A stretch of DNA of 64,000 bases from Rohdeia mirabilis (GTDB taxonomy: Bacteria > Planctomycetota > UBA1135 > GCA-002686595): positions 3,596,001 through 3,660,000 of the forward strand of contig CP036290.1 in the NCBI GenBank assembly GCA_007750655.1, in the 5' to 3' direction. A program made the position numbers and the translations under genes. Shown here piece after piece: positions 1 to 10,248 of this stretch (within the stretch, counting starts at the first letter, position 1; each line of letters begins with the position of its first letter). Below the pieces are notes generated by a model that saw nothing but the letters and a program-made list of their open reading frames with translations, was not told where the DNA came from and made no database searches.

Positions 1-2
1 AG

Positions 3-1796
3 CAGGTCGACGTGTACCTCGTCGAGGCGCGGTCGGCCGCGGAGTGGGCGTCGTCGGCCGTCCTCGTCGACGCGAGCAGCGACGGTCCCGAGACCTTCCG
101 TCCGCGGACGACGCGCTTCTCGAGCAACCACATCGTGATCGAGCCCGGCGCGCTGCCCGGGTCCACGGGTGAAGAACTCGGCGCCGCCTACGACGTGGTC
201 GTCGACACGAACCGCAACGGGCTGCTCGACGACGGTGACCTGATCGACGGCCTCGGCGACGAGGTCGGTCTGTACATCGTGCCCGAGATCGGCGCGCCGG
301 GGCCCTACGCGGTGACGAGCACCCTCTACAACGGTCCGACGCAGTGGCTGCGCTCGAAGGTCTACTGGCCGAGCAACATCGCCAGCCTGTCGAACCTCCC
401 GTTCGTCCAGATCAGCCACGGCAACGGCCACAACTACCAGTGGTACGACCACCTCGGCGAGCACCTGGCGTCCTGGGGCTTCGTCGTGTCGAGCCACCGC
501 AACAACACGGTGCCCGGCGTCCAGTCCGCGGCCACCACGATCATCGACAACCTCGACCACTTCTTCGGGTCGCTGGCCGCGATCTCGCCGGCGCTCGTCG
601 GCAAGGTCGACAACACCCGGATCGGGATGATCGGACACAGCCGCGGCGGCGAGGGCGTCTCGATCGCCTACCACCGCCTGTTCGTCGGAACGGTCACGCC
701 CGCGAACTACGACATCAGCGGCATCAAGATCGTCTCGGCGATCGCGCCGACGTACTTCGAAGGTTCCTCCAGCACGCCCGACACGATCCACGACGGGTCC
801 TACCACCTGTGGGTGGGCGGCGCGGACGCGGACGTCAACGGCTGCACGTCGTCCGCCGCGCCGGCCGTCATGGGCCACTACGGTTGGGCGCTCGGCGAGC
901 GCAGCATGATCAACGTGCAAGGTGCCGGTCACGGTGCCTTCCACGACGGCGGCGGCAGCACGGTCTCGAGCGGACCGTGCCTGCTGAGTCGCACCGACGT
1001 GCACAGCATCATGCGCCCCCACGCCCTGGCGCTGTTCTCCCACTACCTCAAGGACGATCCGGCCGCCGAGGAGTTCCTGTGGCGCGAGTGGACCGACCTG
1101 CGGCCGCTGGGCGTGACCTCGAGTTCGTGCGCGGTCGTGACGGTGGTGCACACGTCGAACGACGCGTCGACGAGCCTGATCGTCGACGACTTCGAGTCGC
1201 AAGGGTCGCTCTTCGTCGCCTCGAGCGGCGCGGCGGTGGACTTCACCGTCGGCAACGTGTCCGAAGGTGAACTGACCGACAACGACAACTTCACCCAGTC
1301 CATCGGCAGCGAGCCGTTCAACGCGTTCACCCACGGACGCGGCGGCGAGCCCACCAACGGCGCGGTCTTCAGCTTCGGCGGCGGCGCGAGTCAGTACTTC
1401 CGCTACGAAATTCCGATCGGCATGCGCGACGTGTCCGCCTACGACCAGATCGCATTCATGCTCGCGCAGCAGTCGCGTGACACGAACACGGTGTCGTTGG
1501 GTGACGAACTGCGCTTCAGCCTGCGTCTGATCGACGGCAACGGCCGCGGCAAGACGCTCGGTGTCGACGGCTACGGCGACGGGATCGGCCAGCCGTACCA
1601 GCGCGGTGGCTGCGGCACGGGTACCGGCTGGGCCTCGGAATTCGAGTCGTTCCGCCTGCCGTTGGTCGACTTCCTGCGCGACGACACGCTGATCGACCTC
1701 ACCGACGTGCAGTACATCACGTTCCTCTTCGGCTCCGCCAACGGCAGCGCGTCCGGACGGGTCGCGATCGACCAGGTCGAGTTCACCCTGCGCTGA
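3..1796 (+). CDS. Secreted alpha/beta hydrolase (PET hydrolase/dienelactone hydrolase-like), 5' end cut by window
   Basis: The frame is open from the first base, and the first possible internal start is a GTG at 12, so the true start lies upstream of the window. The product is at least 594 residues. A serine hydrolase fold is seen: an HGNGHNYQWY oxyanion-type segment (nt 418-444) and the nucleophile elbow GHSRGG with its Ser codon at 639. The likely catalytic His is in GHGAFHDG near nt 927-950, and an Asp-rich VGGADAD stretch near 814-835 may supply the acid. This order matches the large secreted lipase/cutinase-like families. About 230 C-terminal residues (from nt ~1100) form an Asp/Gly-rich beta domain that resembles a carbohydrate-binding or jelly-roll module. 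The substrate (ester, polyester or lipid) cannot be told from sequence. The next gene starts 45 bp downstream on the same strand. Confidence 0.75.
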   Translation, partial: QVDVYLVEARSAAEWASSAVLVDASSDGPETFRPRTTRFSSNHIVIEPGALPGSTGEELGAAYDVVVDTNRNGLLDDGDLIDGLGDEVGLYIVPEIGAPGPYAVTSTLYNGPTQWLRSKVYWPSNIASLSNLPFVQISHGNGHNYQWYDHLGEHLASWGFVVSSHRNNTVPGVQSAATTIIDNLDHFFGSLAAISPALVGKVDNTRIGMIGHSRGGEGVSIAYHRLFVGTVTPANYDISGIKIVSAIAPTYFEGSSSTPDTIHDGSYHLWVGGADADVNGCTSSAAPAVMGHYGWALGERSMINVQGAGHGAFHDGGGSTVSSGPCLLSRTDVHSIMRPHALALFSHYLKDDPAAEEFLWREWTDLRPLGVTSSSCAVVTVVHTSNDASTSLIVDDFESQGSLFVASSGAAVDFTVGNVSEGELTDNDNFTQSIGSEPFNAFTHGRGGEPTNGAVFSFGGGASQYFRYEIPIGMRDVSAYDQIAFMLAQQSRDTNTVSLGDELRFSLRLIDGNGRGKTLGVDGYGDGIGQPYQRGGCGTGTGWASEFESFRLPLVDFLRDDTLIDLTDVQYITFLFGSANGSASGRVAIDQVEFTLR

Positions 1797-1841
1797 TTCG
1801 CCCTCCGCCGATCCCAACCTCCAACGCGCCCCCAACCAACC

Positions 1842-2426
1842 ATGCAACGCTTCACCGTCGCCGCGCTGGCCCTCGTGGCCTCCGCCGCTCTCGCGACCCT
1901 CGCGGTCGCACTCCGCCCGACTCCCACCGCCGCCCCCGCGACGCTCGAGGTGATCGAGCGCGTCCCCTTCTCGCTCGCGTCGCCCGCCACGCACTGGTTC
2001 CGCGCGGAGCAACCCTCCTTCGCGGCCGGTGAACTGGTCGTCGTGCGCTCGAACGGTCCCGACCTGACCCTGATGGGTGTCGCGACCCCGGTGCTCTACT
2101 GCGGCGCCGAGACGGCCCAGCAGCTGAACATCGGTTCGAGCGGCTACGTCGTGTGCGTCGTGCCCTTCGCGGCCGACGCCGACCGCGTGGACGGCAGCGG
2201 GCCCTGGTTCCTCGGGGCGCCGGAACTGCCCGAGCGCGTCACGCTCGCGACGGCGCGTGCCGAGTACGCGGGCGCACTCGATCGCGGTGCGCGTCGCCAA
2301 CCGGTCGAGCCCCGCGCGCGCGTCGAACTGGCCGACGAGATCGCCCTGAGCGCACTGGCGGCCGACCTCGTCGAACGCTTCGTCGAGGGCGAGGCCGACA
2401 CCGTGCGCGCCCTGCGCGGCGAGTGA
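1842..2426 (+). CDS. Membrane-anchored or secreted protein of unknown function
   Basis: This encodes 194 residues from ATG 1842, with strong GC3 bias, so it is a real gene. The first ~25 residues (MQRFTVAALALVASAALATL) form a hydrophobic helix that fits a signal peptide or N-terminal anchor. The rest is Ala/Glu/Arg-rich with a few beta-like stretches (GELVVVRS, GYVVCVVPF) and two isolated Cys residues. I recognise no family. It follows the hydrolase gene by 45 bp on the same strand and may be co-transcribed with it. It is closed off downstream by the hairpin at 2538-2573. Confidence 0.6.
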   Translation: MQRFTVAALALVASAALATLAVALRPTPTAAPATLEVIERVPFSLASPATHWFRAEQPSFAAGELVVVRSNGPDLTLMGVATPVLYCGAETAQQLNIGSSGYVVCVVPFAADADRVDGSGPWFLGAPELPERVTLATARAEYAGALDRGARRQPVEPRARVELADEIALSALAADLVERFVEGEADTVRALRGE

Positions 2427-2488
2427 CCGGTTCGTCGAGTGACCAGTGCGGTGGGACGTCGCCGCGCGAGCGGTGACTCCACTGCTGC

Positions 2489-2533
2489 GATCGACACCAT
2501 CGCGATCGACACCATCGCGATCGACGGCGATGG
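2489..2533. repeat. 15-bp tandem repeat, about 2.6 copies
   Basis: The unit gatcgacaccatcgc occurs twice perfectly (2489-2503 and 2504-2518), followed by a degenerate third copy. It lies in the gap between convergent genes, just before the terminator hairpin. It is one of several short tandem repeats in intergenic DNA of this window. Confidence 0.7.
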
Positions 2534-2537
2534 AAGC

Positions 2538-2573
2538 GAACGAGCGCAGCGCTGTGAGGCGCTGCGCTCGTTC
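2538..2573. terminator. Bidirectional hairpin between convergent genes
   Basis: A perfect 14-bp inverted repeat (gaacgagcgcagcg, loop of 8, then its complement) lies between the + gene ending at 2426 and hemB, which ends on the - strand at 2624. There is no T-tract, as expected in very GC-rich DNA, so rho-independent action is inferred from stem strength and position. Confidence 0.65.
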
Positions 2574-2623
2574 TGCATGGATGGGCGCCCGGGCGCGGGC
2601 GAAGCCCGGAGCGCGCGCCGTGA

Positions 2624-3604
2624 TCAGCCGGCCGCCGGACCGAACCAACCGGCCGCCTTCTCCGCCCAGTAGGTCAGGATCAGGTCCGCACCGGCGCGAC
2701 GGATCGCGATCAGGCTCTCGGTGACGGCCGCGCGCTCGTCGAGCCAGCCGCGCCCGATCGCCGCGGCGAGCATCGCGTACTCGCCGGAGACCTGATAGGC
2801 GGCGATCGGCAGCGACGTGGCGGCGCGCAGTTCGGCGATGACGTCCAGGTACGCACCGGCGGGTTTGACCATCAGGACGTCGGCGCCCTCGGCCTCGTCG
2901 AGTCGCGCTTCGATCAACGCCTCGCGGCGATTGCGCGGGTCCATCTGGTAGGTCTTCTTGTCGCCCGCGCGCGGCGCCGAATCGAGCGCGGCGCGGAACG
3001 GACCGTAGTAGGCCGACGCGTACTTGGCCGTGTAGGCGAGGATCGAGACGTCCGTGAAGCCGGCGCCGTCCAACTCGTCGCGGATCGCTGCCACGCGTCC
3101 GTCCATCATGTCACTGGGCGCCACCACGTCGGCTCCGGCCCGCGCGTGCATCAGCGCCTGGGCCGCGAGGATCTCGAGCGTCTCGTCGTTGAGCACGCGC
3201 CCGTCGTCCGCCACGAGCCCGTCGTGTCCGTCGCTCGAGTACGGGTCGAGCGCCACGTCCGTCACGACCACCAGCTCGGGGAAGCGCTCCTTCAGCGCCT
3301 GGACCGCGCGCGGCACCAGTCCATCGGGGCGCAGGCACTCGGCCGCGTCGCGCGTCTTGAGCGACTCGTCGACCGCGGGGAACAGGGCCACGGCACCGAC
3401 CCCGACCGCGAGCAGGCGCTCTGCGGTCCGAACGAGTCCGTCGAGATCGAGCCGCGACCGACCCGGCAGCGCATCGATCGGACGGTCGCCGCTCCCGGCG
3501 TGGACGAAGAGCGGTTGGACGAAACGCGCCGGGCCGAGATCGGTCTCGGCCGCCACTTCGCGGTGGAAGGGTGCGCGTCGGTTGCGGCGGGGTCGCTGTC
3601 TCAT
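2624..3604 (-). CDS. hemB: Delta-aminolevulinic acid dehydratase (porphobilinogen synthase)
   Basis: HemB condenses two 5-aminolevulinate molecules to porphobilinogen, the second committed step of heme and tetrapyrrole synthesis in the cytosol. From ATG 3604 the product is 326 residues, the normal length. The family start RPRRNRRAPF is at once visible. The two Schiff-base lysines are present: K194 in YTAKYAS and K247 in MVKPAGAYLD, plus the APSDMMDGRV loop. The metal loop reads DVALDPYSSDGHDG, with Asp where zinc-type enzymes carry Cys. This marks the zinc-independent (Mg/K-type) subclass. The frame continues upstream to 3763, but that stretch overlaps the divergent DedA gene and lacks family similarity, so I chose 3604. 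Confidence 0.95.
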   Translation of the reverse strand: MRQRPRRNRRAPFHREVAAETDLGPARFVQPLFVHAGSGDRPIDALPGRSRLDLDGLVRTAERLLAVGVGAVALFPAVDESLKTRDAAECLRPDGLVPRAVQALKERFPELVVVTDVALDPYSSDGHDGLVADDGRVLNDETLEILAAQALMHARAGADVVAPSDMMDGRVAAIRDELDGAGFTDVSILAYTAKYASAYYGPFRAALDSAPRAGDKKTYQMDPRNRREALIEARLDEAEGADVLMVKPAGAYLDVIAELRAATSLPIAAYQVSGEYAMLAAAIGRGWLDERAAVTESLIAIRRAGADLILTYWAEKAAGWFGPAAG

Positions 3605-3707
3605 GGCGCGTCTTTCGTAGCACGCACCCTCCCGACTTGCGTCCGATCGTCGGACCCTTTCGCCTCGGTGCGGGCGACGGCTCGGGCCGGTTGGTAGGCT
3701 CCCGCCC

Positions 3708-4490
3708 GTGGAGGCACTGCTCGACCTGACCGGATTCGCCGAGGGCTTCGTCGCCAACCACACCTACGTCGGGGCGTTCCTGGTGCTCGTCCTGTGCGGA
3801 TTCGGCTTCCCGATCCCCGAGGAGGTCACGATCGTCGGCTCGGGCATCCTGCTCCACAAGGGCGTCGTCGACCCCTGGCTGATCGGCGCGGCGTGCTTCG
3901 CCGGGGTGCTCGTGGGCGACGCGGTCCCCTACACCGTCGGTCGCCTGTGGGGCGATCAGGCGTTCGACCACCGCTGGATCAGGCGCGTGCTCCACAAGCG
4001 CCGGATGGAGCGGATGGAAGCGCGGATGCGGCGCCATCTCAGCCTCGGCGTCTTCACCTGCCGCTTCTTCCCCGGGCTGCGCTGGCCCGGCTACTTCATC
4101 GCCGGACACCTCAAGATGCCGGTCTGGAAGTGGCTGGCGCTCGACGCCACCGGGGCGGCGATCATCGTCCCGATCGGCCTCTACCTGGGGGTCCTGTTCG
4201 GAGCGAACACCGAGAAGCTCGCCCACCGGGTCGAGGACCTGAACCTGGTCCTGGCCTTCGCCGCCTTCGCGATCCTGGTCACGGTGGTGGTGCGCAGCCG
4301 CGTGCTGCGCGCCCGGGCGAAGGCCGAGGCCGAGACCGCGCGCGAGGAAGCCGGTGCAGCCGCCGAGCTCGCCGCCTCGGCCTCGGAGCGATCGGCCGCA
4401 CAGCCCCCCCCGCCCGCCGCGCCGGACCCCGAGACGCCTCCGCAGGCTCCTGGGAGCCCTGGCGAGCCCGCCCGGGACGCCACGACCTAG
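3708..4490 (+). CDS. DedA family (SNARE-associated/VTT domain) inner membrane protein
   Basis: This encodes 260 residues from a GTG start, with no in-frame ATG near. The DedA signatures are present: GFGFPIPEE near residues 28-36 and CRFFPGLRWPGYFIAG near residues 118-133, with the conserved Phe/Arg/Pro/Gly pattern. Four to five hydrophobic segments end in LVTVVVRSRV. DedA proteins are proton-coupled lipid carriers or flippases, for example for undecaprenyl phosphate or phosphatidylethanolamine. Which lipid this copy moves is unknown. The ~70-residue C-terminal tail is low-complexity, first Ala/Glu-rich and then Pro-rich, and is not part of the fold. It is divergent from hemB with 103 bp between starts. 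Confidence 0.85.
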   Translation: MEALLDLTGFAEGFVANHTYVGAFLVLVLCGFGFPIPEEVTIVGSGILLHKGVVDPWLIGAACFAGVLVGDAVPYTVGRLWGDQAFDHRWIRRVLHKRRMERMEARMRRHLSLGVFTCRFFPGLRWPGYFIAGHLKMPVWKWLALDATGAAIIVPIGLYLGVLFGANTEKLAHRVEDLNLVLAFAAFAILVTVVVRSRVLRARAKAEAETAREEAGAAAELAASASERSAAQPPPPAAPDPETPPQAPGSPGEPARDATT

Positions 4491-4844
4491 GGCCCGGTCC
4501 GCCGGTCGATCCGCGTCCACTGGGAGGCTCGGCCCGGGAGAGCGGGGCCGTTCCCGCCGCGTTCGGCCGCCCCGTCCGCGCTCGTGCGCCCGCGTCCGAC
4601 CGCCCCTCGGTCCGACTCCCTCGGGGGCCACAACCGGGGCCCGTGCTTCAACCGGGAGCGGCCGACCCGTATCCTCTTCGCCCTCGAACGCCGTCGAGTC
4701 CGCTCGGACGGCCCGTCGGGACCGCGACCGGTCCCGCACCTTCGAGACGGTCAACGAACCCACGTCCACTTCGAGACCGCCCACTGGCCGCACGGCCCGG
4801 GCCGGTCCCAATCCCCCACTCGAGGCCACCGCGGCCGCCCACCG
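4491..4844 (+). other. 354-bp leader region upstream of hppA
   Basis: There is no gene here. The frame of hppA is open back to 4584, but its codons lack the GC3 bias and encode Arg/Pro-rich shadow sequence. A possible promoter with TATCCT lies at 4647-4675. This would give a 5' untranslated region of about 160 nt. Confidence 0.5.
4647..4675 (+). promoter_or_regulatory. Weak sigma70-like promoter candidate for hppA
   Basis: TTCAAC at 4647-4652, a 17-bp spacer, and TATCCT at 4670-4675. The -10 element is fair and the -35 is poor. It is supported mainly by correct spacing and by its position in the only long gap upstream of hppA. Confidence 0.3.
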
Positions 4845-6941
<2,097 letters not shown>

Positions 6942-7028
6942 TCCCACGTCGATCGGGGTGCCCGGCACCCCGCGACAACCGCTCCGCCCCTTCCCCGGGG
7001 CGATCGGCGGTCCACGGGCACACGAACC

Positions 7029-7060
7029 GGGCGGGCGGATCCCATGGGATCCGTCCGCCC
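7029..7060 (+). terminator. Terminator hairpin after hppA
   Basis: A 15-base inverted repeat with one G:U pair, centred on ccatgg (gggcgggcggatccc and its near-complement). It lies 88 bp after the hppA stop and ahead of rsfS, so transcription of the two genes is probably separate. Confidence 0.6.
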
Positions 7061-7127
7061 GTCCGCGTGCCGAGGCGCGGCTCGAACCTCGCCACTACAC
7101 GGCCGCCCACGAGCGGCTAAGCTTCCG

Positions 7128-7577
7128 ATGGACACCCTCTCGAACCCCACCACACCCGCCACGATCAGCCAAAAGGAGGCCAGGATCGAAACCAAGGAGC
7201 TGGCCGCCATCGCGGCCCAACTCGTCGAGGCGAAACGCGCCGAGGACGTCGAAGTCATCGAGGTCGCCGACCAACTGAAGGTCGCCGACTACTTCGTCAT
7301 CGCCACCGGCACGAGCCGCGCCCACGTCAAGGCCCTCTTCGACGAGCTGCACGTCCGCCTCAAGGCGGCGGGGCACCGCCACCTCCCCGCGGAGGGCACG
7401 GAGCTCGGCTGGTGGATCGTCCTGGACTACGGCGACGTGGTCGTGCACCTCCTGCAGCCCCAGGCGCGCGAGTTCTACGACCTCGAGCGTCTCTACGGCG
7501 ACTGCCCGCGCCTGGACTGGCGCAGCGTCGACGTGAAGCTGCCGGGCGAACTGTCCGAGCAGGGGCCGCTCGCTTGA
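7128..7577 (+). CDS. rsfS: Ribosomal silencing factor RsfS/Iojap
   Basis: RsfS binds uL14 on the large ribosomal subunit and blocks 30S joining, which slows translation in starvation. The product is 149 residues from ATG 7128. The domain is complete: [32 protein letters not shown] and the [16 protein letters not shown] core, ending with the family's [12 protein letters not shown] helix. The N terminus has about 18 extra residues compared with typical family members. Inside it is a perfect Shine-Dalgarno-like aaaaggagg at 7171-7179, five bases before an in-frame ATC (7185), so a shorter product from a non-canonical start is conceivable. The peptidase gene begins 19 bp after the stop. Confidence 0.93.
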   Translation: MDTLSNPTTPATISQKEARIETKELAAIAAQLVEAKRAEDVEVIEVADQLKVADYFVIATGTSRAHVKALFDELHVRLKAAGHRHLPAEGTELGWWIVLDYGDVVVHLLQPQAREFYDLERLYGDCPRLDWRSVDVKLPGELSEQGPLA

Positions 7578-7596
7578 GCGAGACCTGCTGGACCCG

Positions 7597-9069
7597 ATGA
7601 GGGCCGCACCGGACCGATCGACGCGAGCGCGTCGGGCGCTGGCAGCGCTCGACGCGCTCGTGCCGTTCACGCTCGTGCTGTTCGCGCTCGTGTTCGTGGA
7701 TCGCGGTCCACTGCGCGATGGCGACGATGCGCCGCGCGGGCTGGTCGTGGCCGAGGGCGGCGGCAGCGCCTCGGCACCCTGGGCGGAGATCGCGACGCGG
7801 CGCATGGTCGCCCACGCCCGCGAACGCATGGGTCTCGGCGACGACGCGGCCTGTCGCGTCGCGATCCTGGGCGGCGAGAGTCGCCGGATGCGCGAACACT
7901 TCGAAGCCGCGGGCGCGGACGAGGTCCTCGAACTGGGCTTCGCTGCGACCGACAAGGAACGCGAGCAGCTGGCCACCACCCACGTGGTCTGGATGGTCGG
8001 CGGCGACCAGAGTCGGTACGTCGAGTCCTGGAACGGCACACCGGTCGAAGCGCACATGGAACGGCTGTGGCTCGACGGCGGCGCGATCGGCGGCAGCAGT
8101 GCGGGCTGTGCCGTGCTCGGCCGCTGGGTCTACGACGCAGCAGTGGGTTCGCTCGACGAACGGGAGGCCCTGTCGAACGGAGCCCACGCGGAACTGACGC
8201 TGCGCGACGACTTCCTCGCTCTCGTGCCCGGGGTGCTGTTCGACACGCACTTCACCGAGCGCGGACGTCTGGCGCGACTCGCGACGATGTTCACGCACCT
8301 TTGGGCTCGCGACGAGACACTCCTCGCGATCGGGATGGACGACCGCACGGCCCTTCTGGTCGACGGAGCGAGCGGGCGCGCCGAAGTGATCGGCGACGGT
8401 TCCGCGACGGTGCTGTTCGCGGACGAGCGGACCCGGGCGAAGAAGCCGCGCGACGGACGCCCTCCCGAGCTCTCGAGCGCGTGCTGCGAGATCCTCCTGG
8501 CGGGCCATGTGTTCGACCTGCGCGAACGGCGCGTCGTCGCGCGACCCGACGGAATGCGGATCGAGTTCGAGCCGGCGCCCGCGTTCGAGATCGCGTCCGA
8601 CCTCGAGCCCGTGCCCGGGAACGACGATGGATCGGCCGAGCTCGGCGATCTGGTCGTCGTCGCCGCGGACGCGGACGCATTGATCGAGGGCCGACTCACG
8701 ACGCGCCCCGGCACAGGCCGAATCGCCGGCGCGATCGTCGTCCCACGCGCCTTCTCGGACCCGCGTCTCGACGAGGTCCGTGTGGGCGGCGGCCTCTTCG
8801 CGCTCGCCGGCGCGCCGGGCCGCCTCGTGCTGTGGCTCGACGACTCGATCGCTCTCGAGCGCACGGGGCGCTCGCGTCTCGCCGTCCGCGCGGCCGGCGA
8901 CGAGCCCCTGCGCTCGCTGATGGTCCTGGACGGTCGAGCGATCACGGCGGTGGGCTTCTCGACCGCCGCCGCGAGGAACGACGCGAGCGGCGAGCTCGGG
9001 CGACAGTCCGTGGCGCTCGAGGGGGGTCGACTCTGGCTCGTGCCGCCCGGCGCGGCGTTCACTCCGTGA
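7597..9069 (+). CDS. Cyanophycinase-like S51 family serine peptidase, membrane-anchored
   Basis: This encodes 490 residues from ATG 7597. The nucleophile elbow GGSSAGC (Ser168) matches the G-T/S-S-A-G motif of peptidase family S51 (cyanophycinase, dipeptidase E). Flanking strands VAILGGES and VVWMVGGDQSRY, and a LVPGVLFDTHFTERGRL block with likely His, also match. An N-terminal hydrophobic helix (PFTLVLFALVFV, about residues 24-36) suggests membrane anchoring or export. Cyanophycinases cleave the Asp-Arg polymer cyanophycin; no cyanophycin synthetase lies in the window, so the substrate is open. The C-terminal ~170 residues (beta-rich, GRVVVP-like repeats) extend beyond the core S51 fold. The gene is 19 bp behind rsfS and probably co-transcribed. 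Confidence 0.8.
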   Translation: MRAAPDRSTRARRALAALDALVPFTLVLFALVFVDRGPLRDGDDAPRGLVVAEGGGSASAPWAEIATRRMVAHARERMGLGDDAACRVAILGGESRRMREHFEAAGADEVLELGFAATDKEREQLATTHVVWMVGGDQSRYVESWNGTPVEAHMERLWLDGGAIGGSSAGCAVLGRWVYDAAVGSLDEREALSNGAHAELTLRDDFLALVPGVLFDTHFTERGRLARLATMFTHLWARDETLLAIGMDDRTALLVDGASGRAEVIGDGSATVLFADERTRAKKPRDGRPPELSSACCEILLAGHVFDLRERRVVARPDGMRIEFEPAPAFEIASDLEPVPGNDDGSAELGDLVVVAADADALIEGRLTTRPGTGRIAGAIVVPRAFSDPRLDEVRVGGGLFALAGAPGRLVLWLDDSIALERTGRSRLAVRAAGDEPLRSLMVLDGRAITAVGFSTAAARNDASGELGRQSVALEGGRLWLVPPGAAFTP

Positions 9070-9306
9070 GGGACGAGCCGTAGAGGCCCGGGCGAGATCG
9101 GCGACGACCGAGCTGCTCGCGGGAACCGTCCCGGGTTCTGAGGCGTACCACGCGCGGGTGCACGCCGCTGGCGACCGAGTCCGGTCCGGCGCGCGCGGCA
9201 CCGCTCGCCTCCCCCCGCTTCCGTCGGCTCGTCGTCTTCGGCTCCTCCGTCTCTCGCTCCTCGTCTCCGGGTTCGTCGCTCGGCACGCAGTCACGCAGTC
9301 TTCCCC

Positions 9307-10029
9307 ATGCGCACGACCGTCCTTCTGCCCGTCCTCGCCCTCGTTCCGTCCCTCGGCCTCGGCGGTTGCTCGATCCACTGGAACGACCACCGCAGCCATC
9401 CGTTCGCGCGCACGGTCGAGTTCCAGCTGACCGCGGACGAGGTCCGCGACCTCTCGATCTCGGGAGACCTCACCGACGTGGAGGTCCGAGGCGGCTCGCC
9501 GCAACCGGTCGTCGTGGCGAAGATCCGCGAACGACACGAAGGAGTCGGCACCGTCGCGCTGGTGGACGGCCGCTTGTCCTACCGCGACCTTACGGGTCGC
9601 GAGGGCGAGGGCTTCATGGAGCACGTCACGGTCTGGCTCCCGGCCGAGGTCTCCTCGCTCCGCGTCGACGTGTCGCACGGCGACGTGTGGATCGTGGACG
9701 TGGACGCGACCGGCCCGCTGAAGATCCTGTCCGGACTGGGCGACATCGAGCTGGAGAACGTGAGCGCGGGCGGTGGCATCGACGCGTGGACCGGTCTGGG
9801 CGACGTCGACGTGAGCGGCGTGAACGGAAGCCTGCGCGTGGAGACCAAGTTGGGCGACGTGACGGTGCACCGCCTGCGCGGACCCTCCGCCGACATCCGC
9901 ACCGGACTGGGCGACATCGAGCTCGTCGCGCTCGACGTGCAGGTCCTCGACTACGCCACGAAGATGGGCGACGTGCACTCCGAACGCATCGGCGACTCCG
10001 TCCCGCAGTCCGCGCCGACCTACCAGTAG
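9307..10029 (+). CDS. Lipoprotein with DUF4097-like (putative adhesin) beta-helix repeats
   Basis: This encodes 240 residues. A lipobox LGGC (Cys21) follows a hydrophobic signal, so this is probably an outer-membrane or periplasmic lipoprotein. The mature part shows the recurrent turn G-L-G-D-[VI]-[ED]-[LV] at least four times (SGLGDIELENV, TGLGDVDVSGV, TKLGDVTVHRL, TGLGDIELVAL), spaced about 20-21 residues. This is typical of DUF4097/DUF2807-type right-handed beta-helix proteins. Their role is unclear (surface adhesin or sensing partner of anti-sigma systems). No sigma factor is adjacent here. A 237-bp gap without genes separates it from the upstream peptidase. Confidence 0.75.
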   Translation: MRTTVLLPVLALVPSLGLGGCSIHWNDHRSHPFARTVEFQLTADEVRDLSISGDLTDVEVRGGSPQPVVVAKIRERHEGVGTVALVDGRLSYRDLTGREGEGFMEHVTVWLPAEVSSLRVDVSHGDVWIVDVDATGPLKILSGLGDIELENVSAGGGIDAWTGLGDVDVSGVNGSLRVETKLGDVTVHRLRGPSADIRTGLGDIELVALDVQVLDYATKMGDVHSERIGDSVPQSAPTYQ

Positions 10030-10140
10030 AGTCCCCTCGGTCGTGCCCGCAGGAGCTCGCCCCACCGTGGAACGCGTCCCCTCGGACCGGCGACACGGTC
10101 GCTGCCGGGTCCGGACGGGACGCGACGGCGGCCAGTGAAT

Positions 10141-10207
10141 CGGTGGGCGCTGGTCGGTGGGCGCTGGTCGGTGACAGCTGATCGGTGACCCCTGGTCGGT
10201 GGGCGCG
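10141..10207. repeat. 14-bp tandem repeat, 4.8 copies
   Basis: The unit cggtgggcgctggt occurs twice exactly (10141-10168), then as two degenerate copies and a partial one. It sits in the 219-bp gap between the lipoprotein gene and the nitroreductase fusion, just upstream of the probable -10 box tacact at 10227-10232. Confidence 0.75.
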
Positions 10208-10248
10208 CGCAGCCGCCCCTGCGGGATACACTCGAAGCGTCACGCGCC

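Noticed and set aside
7360..10065. A 901-codon open frame on the - strand
   Set aside because: Antisense to the peptidase and lipoprotein genes; no recognisable domain, repeats of Arg/Ala/His-rich text. A shadow.
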